5,677 nucleotides of DNA from the NCBI GenBank assembly GCA_964440605.1, contig CAYTSW010000169.1, forward strand, positions 1 through 5,677. The letters run 5' to 3'. The DNA is from CAYTSW01 sp964440605 (GTDB lineage: Bacteria > Planctomycetota > Phycisphaerae > Phycisphaerales > UBA1924). The notes under the pieces were generated by a model. That model ran no database searches, had not been told where the DNA came from, and saw only the letters and a program-made list of their open reading frames with translations. Positions 1-5,381 of the stretch are shown piece after piece; positions within the stretch are counted from its first letter, which is position 1; each line of letters starts with the position of its first letter. The position numbers were made by a program, and so were the translations under genes.

Positions 1-99
1 GCTCTTGACCTTGCTCCAGAGCTTCTCGATCGGGTTCAGATCCGGCGAGTACGGCAGCAGCCACCACACGCTGGCGCCCGCGCGATCGATCGCCTCACC
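1..99 (-). pseudogene. IS630-family transposase remnant (C-terminal part, cut by window edge)
   Basis: Read on the minus strand from 99 down to 1, the frame encodes about 33 residues. They include LLPYSPDLNPIEKLWSKVK, the signature around the third catalytic acidic residue of IS630/Tc1-like DDE transposases (the E of NPIE is at 27-25). A preceding EAIDRAGA matches the usual AI..AGA helix before that motif. The N-terminal part, including the first two catalytic aspartates, would have to lie to the right. That space is occupied by panC, so the gene is 5'-truncated; the rest of its C-terminus may continue beyond base 1. No terminal inverted repeat is visible at the junction. The family call rests on the motif alone but is distinctive. 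It is either a decayed insertion or the product of a rearrangement next to panC. Confidence 0.8.
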
Positions 100-967
100 G
101 GCTCGGATTGAGGGTGAAGCCGGGCCAGGGCGCGTTGTCGATGAGCCGCGTGTCGCCGGCGCGGGCGGCGATGAGGACGCGGGCGGGGCGGTCGGGCCGA
201 GCATCGAGCAGGGTGTGGGCGTCGCGGACCGCGGCGTATTCGACGCGTAGCTCGGCCTCCCGGAGGATGGCTCCCGCCCGGGCTTCGGCGTGGGCGGGAT
301 CACCCGACGCGCCCGCTGCGGTCATCGCGCGTGGATTCGCCGCGGCTGCCGATCGCTCGGCCTCGGTGAGGTGTACGTTGCGGCTGGAGAGGGCCAGGCC
401 GTCGCGTTCGCGTACGGTCGGCACGCCGAGGATCGTCAGGTCCGGGCGTGTGCGTGCGGCCATGTCGGTGACGGCGCGGAGCTGCTGCCAGTCCTTCTCG
501 CCGAAGATGGCCTCGCGGGCGCGGGTCAACTCGAAGAGCCGATCGCAGACCACGCATACGCCCTCGAAGTGCCCCGGCCGCCACGCGTCTTCGAGGCGGG
601 GCCGCTTGGCGACATCGGGAACGAGCTCGGGCCGGGTCGTCGGGCCTTCGGGGTAGATGTCATCGACGCCCGGCGCGAAGACGACGTCGACGCCCAGTCG
701 TGCGCAGCGGTCTTCGTCGTTCTCGAGCGTGCGAGGGTAACGTGCGAAGTCGGCCCGTTCGTTGAACTGCGTCGGGTTGACGAAGATGGAGACCACGACC
801 GGCCAGCCCGTTGCCTGGCGTCGGCGGACGGCTTCGTCGATGAGTGCTTCGTGGCCGGCGTGCAGCGCGCCCATCGTCGGGACGAGGACGCACGGTCCGC
901 GGGCAAGGGCGTCATCGAGTTCGGCGGCTGTGCGAGCGCGGCGCATGACGCGCAAGGGTGGTGCCAT
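95..967 (-). CDS. panC: Pantothenate synthetase (pantoate--beta-alanine ligase)
   Basis: This cytosolic enzyme joins pantoate and beta-alanine with ATP, via a pantoyl-adenylate, to make pantothenate (vitamin B5) for coenzyme A. The 290-residue product has the family's ordered motifs: PTMGALHAGH (30-39, the HIGH-type nucleotide-binding motif), FVNPTQF (62-68), RYPRTLE (76-82), RPGHFEGV (130-137), GEKDWQQL (156-163) and LSSRN (193-197, the KMSKS-like loop), ending near RLIDN (274-278). The length is close to the roughly 280 residues usual for PanC. About twelve residues follow RLIDN. The TGA stop (97-95) lies at the edge of the IS630 remnant, so the extreme C-terminus may have been altered by that junction. 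The start at 967 is chosen for the N-terminal length. No Shine-Dalgarno is evident, and Met8 (ATG at 946) is a possible alternative. The gene sits 21 bases downstream of a small same-strand frame. Confidence 0.96.
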   Translation of the reverse strand: MAPPLRVMRRARTAAELDDALARGPCVLVPTMGALHAGHEALIDEAVRRRQATGWPVVVSIFVNPTQFNERADFARYPRTLENDEDRCARLGVDVVFAPGVDDIYPEGPTTRPELVPDVAKRPRLEDAWRPGHFEGVCVVCDRLFELTRAREAIFGEKDWQQLRAVTDMAARTRPDLTILGVPTVRERDGLALSSRNVHLTEAERSAAAANPRAMTAAGASGDPAHAEARAGAILREAELRVEYAAVRDAHTLLDARPDRPARVLIAARAGDTRLIDNAPWPGFTLNPSR

Positions 968-988
968 ACGCCGCTGAAGGCAAGCCCG

Positions 989-1135
989 TCAGCGGGTGAT
1001 GTTGGCCTTGGGGTTGGACGTCACGGACGAACTGGAGGCGATCGGGGCGTCGGACTGGCCCGTGCCGGAGAGCGGGTTGGGGCCGCAGAGGATGACGCGG
1101 TTCTCGTAGATGATGTTGTTGGGGGAGTTGTTCAT
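989..1135 (-). CDS. Small hypothetical protein, possibly the 3' end of a longer or broken gene
   Basis: From the ATG at 1135 this minus-strand frame gives 48 residues, starting MNNSPNNIIYENRVILCGPN, with a Ser/Thr-rich tail and a TGA at 989-991. I do not recognise it. Codon use argues that it is real: from about 1177 down to the stop, almost every codon ends in G or C (one AGT is the exception), as in the neighbouring genes. That bias begins roughly 14 codons before the ATG, over a stretch reading EISEDENCGADAID, yet no ATG, GTG or TTG lies in frame between the ATG and the upstream TGA at 1217-1219. Either translation starts at an unusual codon, or the first part was lost or frameshifted. There are two cysteines (one before and one after the ATG) and no membrane segment. 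The frame ends 21 bases before panC, so the two may be co-transcribed. Confidence 0.45.
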   Translation of the reverse strand: MNNSPNNIIYENRVILCGPNPLSGTGQSDAPIASSSSVTSNPKANITR

Positions 1136-1249
1136 GTCGATCGCGTCGGCGCCGCAGTTCTCGTCCTCGCTGATCTCCTCGGCAGCGGGGAGATGGTAAT
1201 GGGATGACGGGTCAGCTCAACGCTTTCTTGGGGAATCGCGCGGTTTCCC

Positions 1250-1984
1250 TCACCGCAGCCCGAGGCGTGCCATCACCTGCTGAAGGTCGGACCACACCTT
1301 CTTGCGGTTCTCAGGGGTGTACGACCGCAGGAGGTAAGCCGGGTGGTACGTCGGCATGACGGGCACACCCTGGTACTCGTGCCACGAACCGCGGAGGGCG
1401 CCCATGGCGGCGTCGGAGCTGAGCAGGAACTGAGCCGCCGACTTGCCCAGTGTGACGATGACCTCGGGCTGGACGATCTCGACCTGCCGGGCGAGCCACG
1501 GACCATCGAGGGCGGCTTCTTCGAGCGTGGGCGTGCGGTTGCCGGGCGGGCGGACCTTGAGCACGTTGGCGATGTACACCGTCTCGCGCGAGAGGCCCAT
1601 CGCGGTGATCATCTCGTTGAGCTTTTTACCCGCACGGCCGACGAAGGGCAGGCCCTGAGCGTCCTCGTCCGCGCCCGGCGCTTCGCCGATGAACATCAGG
1701 CGCGCGTCCGGGTCGCCGTCGGAGAAAACGATGTTGGTCCAGCCCTCGATGCGTGCGAGGATCTCGGCTTCGCGCTCGTAGCGCTCGCGGAGGGCAGCGA
1801 GGCGTTCCGCCTTCGACCCCTCACCCCCCCCACTCTCGCCGGCGTTGTCGGACGCTGCCGGCCGCGCAGCAGGTGCGGCCGGCGCACTGGTGCGTGCGAC
1901 CGGTACGAAGTCGACGCCCAGCAGCGCGTTGGTTTCGATGAGCTGGCGTGCGGCCCGTACGGAGTCGGCAGAGGAAAGGGTCAT
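1250..1984 (-). CDS. Uracil-DNA glycosylase, family 4-type, without the Fe-S cysteines
   Basis: This is predicted to remove uracil from DNA (from cytosine deamination or dUMP misincorporation), starting base excision repair. The 244-residue product has a short helical N-terminus (AARQLIETNALLGVDFVP, 11-28), an Ala/Pro/Gly-rich linker (about 31-57) and the UDG fold. Family-4 signatures are GEAPGADED (100-108), GLPFVGRAGKKLN (111-123), RPPGNRTPT (145-153) and TYHPAYLLR (212-220), carrying the catalytic-loop HPA. Family-4 enzymes normally bind a 4Fe-4S cluster through four cysteines. Here the whole protein has none: the usual KCRPP reads KVRPP (143-147), and the CxxC before the catalytic motif is replaced by EREAEILARIEG (70-81). 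The ATG at 1984 is preferred. The longer start at 2041 would add 19 unfamiliar residues and include a terminator hairpin. No clear Shine-Dalgarno precedes either start. An 8-base C run (1824-1831) lies in the linker. Confidence 0.9.
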   Translation of the reverse strand: MTLSSADSVRAARQLIETNALLGVDFVPVARTSAPAAPAARPAASDNAGESGGGEGSKAERLAALRERYEREAEILARIEGWTNIVFSDGDPDARLMFIGEAPGADEDAQGLPFVGRAGKKLNEMITAMGLSRETVYIANVLKVRPPGNRTPTLEEAALDGPWLARQVEIVQPEVIVTLGKSAAQFLLSSDAAMGALRGSWHEYQGVPVMPTYHPAYLLRSYTPENRKKVWSDLQQVMARLGLR

Positions 1985-2008
1985 GCCGGCGATGGTAGCG
2001 GTCGGTGC

Positions 2009-2052
2009 AAAAACCAATGCCGCCCGTGACGCTGTTCGCATCGCGGGCGGCA
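2009..2052 (-). terminator. Rho-independent terminator downstream of the LuxR-type gene
   Basis: On the minus strand, GCCGCCCG (2051-2044) pairs perfectly with CGGGCGGC (2026-2019). The pairing can extend inward by about three more pairs with one G-T wobble, and outward by one A-T pair (2052/2018). The stem is followed by ATTGG and then TTTTT (2013-2009). The U run starts five bases after the stem, which is slightly far, so termination may be imperfect. It lies about 120 bases beyond the regulator's stop and about 25 bases before the preferred start of the uracil-DNA glycosylase. It would therefore insulate the two genes or attenuate readthrough. Confidence 0.6.
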
Positions 2053-2172
2053 GGAGGAGAGAGAGAGATCTGTGCAGGCCGCGTCGGCGTGAGCGCCTTG
2101 GGGCCTTATTCGGACGGTGGCCGGCGTTCTCTCATGAAGTACGTCGGCGCGTCCGCGGATGTTCGGAATCGA
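2053..2172. other. Short intergenic stretch between the regulator and the uracil-DNA glycosylase
   Basis: About 120 bases with no credible gene. It contains a purine run on the plus strand (AGGAGGAGAGAGAGAGA, starting at 2052), which is a CT-rich tract in the transcribed minus-strand sense. Any separate promoter for the uracil-DNA glycosylase would have to lie here or in the hairpin region. I could not identify convincing -35/-10 elements. Confidence 0.5.
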
Positions 2173-3045
2173 TCAGGCGGATTGCAGGAGGTTGGGCCGC
2201 GTCTGGATCTCGGGCATCGGGCGGGCGTTGAGCGAGCCGTTGGCGGCTTCGCGGGTCTTGGCGCACATCTCGATGTGGCCCAGCGCCCGGGCGATGAGTT
2301 CGCCGCGGCTCGATGCGTTGAGCTTGCGGTGCAAGCTCTTAACGTGATCGTGCACGGTGTGCGGGCTACGGCTCAGGGAGGTGGCGATCTGCTTGACCGT
2401 CTTGCCCAGGGCCAGTTGCTCGAGGATGAGCTGCTCGCGTGGGGTGATGCGGTTGAGCGGGTTGGTCGCCTCGGGGCCGAACGCGAGGGAGGCGCGGCGG
2501 GCCAGAGGTTCGATCACGGCGGCGACCGTGGCGGCGTCGGGGGCTTCGAAGGGCTGGGCCTCCGAGCGGACGCCGAGTTCGACGACGATGGAGCGCCCGT
2601 CGGCCTCGCCCTTGAGCGGGCAGATGCCGACGACGAGGTCGGTGACGCCGAAGTCGCGGGTCCAACGTCGACCGGCGGACGATTCGGGCCAGCGGGCGGC
2701 GTCGGGGAGGGTCCTCAGAAGGGCGGCGGCGGGGGCGTTCTCGGTGGTGCGGTTGATCCACCAGCCGAGCGAGGGCGCGACGGCGGGGTGGATCATCTGG
2801 CCGTCGATGGTCTCGCCGCCCTGGCCGCCGTGCACGACGCCCGAGGCCTCATTGAGGAGGACCTCGCCGTCATCGGAGAGATCCGCCATGAGAACGCAGG
2901 CGACGGCGTCGGTGCGGAGGGGGAGGAGGCACCGGGCGGCGCGTTCGCACCAGTCTTGGGTGGCGACGGCTGGCAGGCTGCCGATGGCAGTGACAACGTC
3001 GGCGACGCGGCGGAGGTGCTCCGGGTGAATGCTGGTCTGACTCAT
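2173..3045 (-). CDS. LuxR/GerE-type helix-turn-helix transcriptional regulator
   Basis: This is a predicted DNA-binding regulator of 290 residues. The C-terminal LuxR-type HTH spans about 199-256: RITPREQLILEQLALGKTVK leads into QIATSLSRSPHTVHDHVKSL and the RKL..SSRGEL ending typical of GerE domains. Residues 1-190 form an alpha/beta N-terminal domain, possibly GAF-like, but I see no receiver-domain phosphorylation triad, autoinducer-binding signature or ATPase motif, so the signal is unknown. A roughly 30-residue polar tail follows the HTH. The start at 3045 is supported by AAGGGGA five bases upstream; an in-frame ATG at 3120 would add 25 residues without such a site. The gene is apparently monocistronic, with a terminator after it and a repeat-rich leader before it. 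Autoregulation through the palindrome at 3134-3145 is possible but unproven. Confidence 0.9.
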   Translation of the reverse strand: MSQTSIHPEHLRRVADVVTAIGSLPAVATQDWCERAARCLLPLRTDAVACVLMADLSDDGEVLLNEASGVVHGGQGGETIDGQMIHPAVAPSLGWWINRTTENAPAAALLRTLPDAARWPESSAGRRWTRDFGVTDLVVGICPLKGEADGRSIVVELGVRSEAQPFEAPDAATVAAVIEPLARRASLAFGPEATNPLNRITPREQLILEQLALGKTVKQIATSLSRSPHTVHDHVKSLHRKLNASSRGELIARALGHIEMCAKTREAANGSLNARPMPEIQTRPNLLQSA

Positions 3046-3050
3046 GGTGT

Positions 3051-3058
3051 TCCCCTTC
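3051..3058 (-). promoter_or_regulatory. Ribosome binding site deciding the LuxR-type start
   Basis: On the minus strand, GAAGGGGA ends five bases before the ATG at 3045. It is the clearest Shine-Dalgarno among the minus-strand genes and favours the 290-residue product over the longer frame that starts at 3120. Confidence 0.7.
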
Positions 3059-3133
3059 AGTCCTGGAAGGAGGGTGATGCGATGCGGGCGACTCGCGACG
3101 CCCTGCCAATCTCGGCCCAACGAATCTCGGCTG

Positions 3134-3145
3134 ACTCCTAGGAGT
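3134..3145. promoter_or_regulatory. Perfect palindrome ACTCCTAGGAGT, candidate operator
   Basis: A 12-base perfect inverted repeat centred 94-95 bases upstream of the regulator's ATG. Palindromes this long are expected by chance about once or twice in a window this size. Its location in the only large intergenic region is suggestive, not conclusive. Confidence 0.3.
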
Positions 3146-3183
3146 TCCCTCAGACAAGTTCCGAGAACCGGGTGATCTTTCGC

Positions 3184-3211
3184 CCCATTGTGTCAATCTC
3201 CACCCATTGTG
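3184..3211. promoter_or_regulatory. Direct repeat CCCATTGTG x2, candidate operator
   Basis: Two identical 9-base copies (3184-3192 and 3203-3211) are spaced 19 bases start to start, close to two helical turns. A minus-strand TTGACA (-35-like) lies at 3196-3191, overlapping the inner copy. The arrangement resembles tandem half-sites around a promoter, but no matching -10 is clear. Confidence 0.3.
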
Positions 3212-3403
3212 CGGGAAGGAGCGCGGGTCTACCGGAGCAATCAGGGGTCTCTGGTGCAGAAACTCGAGAATCCCAGGTCAAAAACCATCGGTAAAGCGTA
3301 TCACCCTACACCCGAAGTGGGGTTTAAATTGGGGGGATTTAGACAACTCGCTCGCGTCAGAAATGCGCTCAGGTTCGCGGGCGACGACGAGCCAATCACC
3401 GAG

Positions 3404-4012
3404 TTAGCGCTCGATCGGAGCCGCCAGTTGCTCGCGCATCCACGCCGCGATGCGCGCGGCCAGTGGCTCGTCGACGCCACGCTGGATGGCGAACGCGGGC
3501 TGGAGACCGGCCTGTCGCTGGGCGGGGTCGCGGGCGACGCCGCCCAGGCGGACGGCGGTGGGCGAGGGGCGTCGGCCCGGGAGGTAGACGCGCTCGACCG
3601 TGACGGTGACTTCGGCGGCGAAGGGGCCGGCGTGGGTGCGCAGGTCGCCTTCGAGCAATACGTCGCCGTCGCCTTCGATGGCGAGGGGGCGAAAGCGGAC
3701 CTCTGCGGTGCGGCGTTCGCGATTGAGCAGATCGTCGACCGATTCGCCGAAGGAGTCCGCGTGGTCGATCCAGGGGGTCGCGAGGCCTGCGGAGCTGCGG
3801 GGACGCGTGCGGATGACGCCGGCGGCGGCGTCGACGCGTTCGAGCTCGAAATCGTGCGCCCGCAGGGCGTTGCGGGCGGCGTCGAAGATCGGCGCGTACG
3901 CGGGGGCGGCGACGGCGGCGTCGTCGGGCGTTGACGCGCAGCCGACGAGGGCCATCGCGAGGGCGAGGAGCAGCGCGCTGAGCGGGGCGGCGGCACGGAG
4001 AGGCGTGGCCAT
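3404..4012 (-). CDS. Predicted lipoprotein of unknown function
   Basis: The 202-residue product starts with a lipoprotein signal peptide: a short basic N-terminus (MATPLR), a hydrophobic stretch (LSALLLALAMA, 11-21) and the lipobox LVGC (22-25). After cleavage Cys25 would be lipidated. Alanine at the next position does not act as an inner-membrane retention signal under the E. coli rule, so outer-membrane anchoring is likely. The mature part is a mixed alpha/beta domain with no other membrane segment. It includes FDAARNALRAHDFELERVD (43-61) followed by GVIRTRP, then alternating beta-rich stretches (DVLLEGDL, EVTVTVERVYLPG). I do not recognise the domain. The ATG at 4012 is preferred to upstream in-frame starts (the longest from 4141) because it places the signal peptide at the N-terminus. 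No Shine-Dalgarno is seen. It is transcribed divergently from pfp across 128 bases, so the two may share a control region. Confidence 0.82.
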   Translation of the reverse strand: MATPLRAAAPLSALLLALAMALVGCASTPDDAAVAAPAYAPIFDAARNALRAHDFELERVDAAAGVIRTRPRSSAGLATPWIDHADSFGESVDDLLNRERRTAEVRFRPLAIEGDGDVLLEGDLRTHAGPFAAEVTVTVERVYLPGRRPSPTAVRLGGVARDPAQRQAGLQPAFAIQRGVDEPLAARIAAWMREQLAAPIER

Positions 4013-4082
4013 GGCGGGCACTGTAATCGCACCGGGCAGAGGGCTGTCACCGCCCCGGCTCGGGTGCAGCGGGTCCGTACCA

Positions 4083-4094
4083 TGTCGCGCGACA
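4083..4094. promoter_or_regulatory. Perfect palindrome TGTCGCGCGACA in the divergent control region
   Basis: A 12-base perfect inverted repeat within the 128-base gap between the lipoprotein gene and pfp, ending 46 bases before the pfp start. It could be an operator for either gene. The sequence is GC-rich, so chance occurrence is plausible. No strong -35/-10 pair is visible on either strand in this gap. Confidence 0.25.
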
Positions 4095-4128
4095 GGCGGA
4101 CGCGCCCGAACCCAATGACTCAAACCAT

Positions 4129-4135
4129 GGAGGAG
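4129..4135 (+). promoter_or_regulatory. Ribosome binding site of pfp
   Basis: GGAGGAG ends five bases before the ATG at 4141. It is the strongest Shine-Dalgarno in the window and fixes the start of the phosphofructokinase. Confidence 0.8.
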
Positions 4136-4140
4136 CAGCA

Positions 4141-5346
4141 ATGCCCGCAGACCTCGTGACCGGCAACGCGGTGGTGGCCCAGGGCGGCGGGCCGACGGCG
4201 GTGATCAACCAGTCGCTGGTGGGCGTGGTGGAGGGCCTGCGGTTCGCGCCGGAGGTGGGGACGATCTTCGGCGCCCGCCACGGCGTGAGCGGCATGGTGA
4301 ATCAGCAGTTCGTCGAGCTCCAGGACACGCCGCAGGCCAAGCTGGACCGCCTTGCCGCGACGCCTTCAGCGGGGCTGGGCTCGACGCGCGACAAGCCCGA
4401 CGCGGACTACTGCGCGCGCATCTTCGAGTCGCTCAAGGCCAAGGACATTCATTACTTCTTCTACATCGGGGGCAACGACTCGTCGGACACCTGCCGCATT
4501 GTGAACGAGGTCGCGCGGGAACGCGATTACGACCTGCGCTGCTTCCACGTGCCCAAGACCGTGGACAACGACCTGATGGAGAACGACCACACGCCGGGGT
4601 ACGCCTCGGCGGCGCGGTACGTCGCACTCGCGCACATGGGCGACAACGTGGACAACGCCTCGCTGCCGGGCATCAAAATAAACGTGGTGATGGGTCGGCA
4701 CGCGGGGTTTCTCGTCGCGGCTGCGGCGCTGGCGCGTCGGCACGAGGGGGACGGGCCCCACCTGGTGTACGTGCCCGAGAAGACCTTTGATCTCGAGCGG
4801 TTCGCTGCCGACGTGGAGCGCGTCTACGCCAAGCGCGGGCGGTGTCAGATCGCGGTGAGCGAGGGCATTCAGGATGCCGAGGGCACGGCGATCGCGGCCA
4901 AGCTCTTCGAGGGCGAGCGGGATGCGCACGGGAACATCCAACTGTCTGGAACGGGCGCGCTGGGCGACGAGTTGGCGTCGTACCTCAAGAAAAAGCTGAC
5001 GCCGGCGGGCGGCAAGCCGCCGCGGGTGCGGGCGGACACGTTCGGCTACCCGCAGCGGTGCTGGCCCGACGCCTCGCGGATCGACCAGGCCGAGGCGCGC
5101 GAGGCGGGGCGGTTCGCGGCGCGGTGCGCGATGGGCGGGCAGCGCGACGGCTCGATCGCGATCAAGCGCGTGTCGACCGAGCCCTACCGCTCGGAGTTAG
5201 CGAGGGTGGAGTTGACGGACGTGGCTGCCAAGACGCGCCACCTGCCCGAGGACCACGTGAACAAGGAAGGTAACGACGTGACGGACGGCTTCATCGAGTG
5301 GGCGAGGCCGCTGGTCGACACGCTGCCTTACTTTGAACGCCTCTGA
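4141..5346 (+). CDS. pfp: Pyrophosphate-dependent 6-phosphofructokinase
   Basis: This enzyme reversibly phosphorylates fructose 6-phosphate to fructose 1,6-bisphosphate in glycolysis and gluconeogenesis, in the cytosol. The 401-residue product has the ordered PFK motifs: VAQGGGPTAVIN (12-23), YIGGNDSSDT (108-117), PKTVDND (138-144, catalytic loop), MGRHAGF (184-190, sugar-phosphate binding), PEKTF (212-216) and FGYPQR (301-306). Two features point to pyrophosphate as donor. One is the lysine of PKTVDND, where ATP enzymes have PGTIDND. The other is the aspartate at 113, where ATP enzymes have the glycine of GGDGS. The preceding position is Asn112, where both GGDGS and GGDDS enzymes have Asp; GGND occurs, as I recall, in a subgroup of PPi-type enzymes. 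The strong Shine-Dalgarno gives the start. The DUF1569 gene follows 35 bases downstream on the same strand and could be co-transcribed. A mixed or ATP specificity cannot be excluded from sequence alone. Confidence 0.93.
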   Translation: MPADLVTGNAVVAQGGGPTAVINQSLVGVVEGLRFAPEVGTIFGARHGVSGMVNQQFVELQDTPQAKLDRLAATPSAGLGSTRDKPDADYCARIFESLKAKDIHYFFYIGGNDSSDTCRIVNEVARERDYDLRCFHVPKTVDNDLMENDHTPGYASAARYVALAHMGDNVDNASLPGIKINVVMGRHAGFLVAAAALARRHEGDGPHLVYVPEKTFDLERFAADVERVYAKRGRCQIAVSEGIQDAEGTAIAAKLFEGERDAHGNIQLSGTGALGDELASYLKKKLTPAGGKPPRVRADTFGYPQRCWPDASRIDQAEAREAGRFAARCAMGGQRDGSIAIKRVSTEPYRSELARVELTDVAAKTRHLPEDHVNKEGNDVTDGFIEWARPLVDTLPYFERL

Positions 5347-5381
5347 TCGACGGCGGTACGGAGGGGACGAAAGGCGGCAAC

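Larger units (their letters stand above)
3046..3403. other. Non-coding region between the regulator and the lipoprotein gene
   Basis: This 358-base stretch has no frame with gene-like codon use on either strand. It is locally richer in A and T around 3320-3350 (for example TTTAAATT) than the flanking genes. It holds a perfect 12-base palindrome (3134-3145), a GTTC-N3-GAAC dyad (3158-3168), two copies of AATCTCGGC (3108-3116 and 3123-3131) and two copies of CCCATTGTG (3184-3192 and 3203-3211). The promoter of the LuxR-type gene should lie here. A minus-strand TTGACA (3196-3191) is a perfect -35 match, but no good -10 follows at 16-18 bases. The region also contains the 3' untranslated end of the lipoprotein gene; I found no strong terminator hairpin there. 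Confidence 0.6.

Noticed and set aside
82..93. Perfect palindrome GCGATCGATCGC
   Set aside because: It lies inside the transposase coding sequence (codons for AIDR). A 12-base palindrome in GC-rich DNA is expected by chance in a window this size.
290..1207. Long plus-strand open frame (305 codons) opposite panC and the small frame
   Set aside because: It is an antisense shadow of high-GC coding DNA: its codons mirror panC's, it matches no family I know, and panC's motifs are unambiguous.
1230..1249. GGGAA/TTCCC hairpin just after the uracil-DNA glycosylase stop
   Set aside because: The stem is only five pairs with a nine-base loop and no following T run on either strand, so it is not a credible terminator.
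3046..3120. N-terminal extension of the LuxR-type protein from the ATG at 3120
   Set aside because: The ATG at 3045 has a good Shine-Dalgarno five bases upstream. The extra 25 residues have no domain-like character.
2005..3141. Long plus-strand open frame (378 codons) opposite the LuxR-type gene
   Set aside because: Gly/Ala/Asp-rich shadow frame with no recognisable domain. The minus strand carries a clear LuxR HTH and a Shine-Dalgarno.
4013..4141. N-terminal extension of the lipoprotein from the ATG at 4141
   Set aside because: It would place 43 polar residues before a clear signal peptide and lipobox, and would overlap the pfp control region.
4127..4159. Ten-codon upstream frame (ATG at 4127) overlapping the pfp start
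   Set aside because: Its ATG overlaps the Shine-Dalgarno of pfp and has no ribosome site of its own. It most likely arises by chance from ATGGAGGAG.
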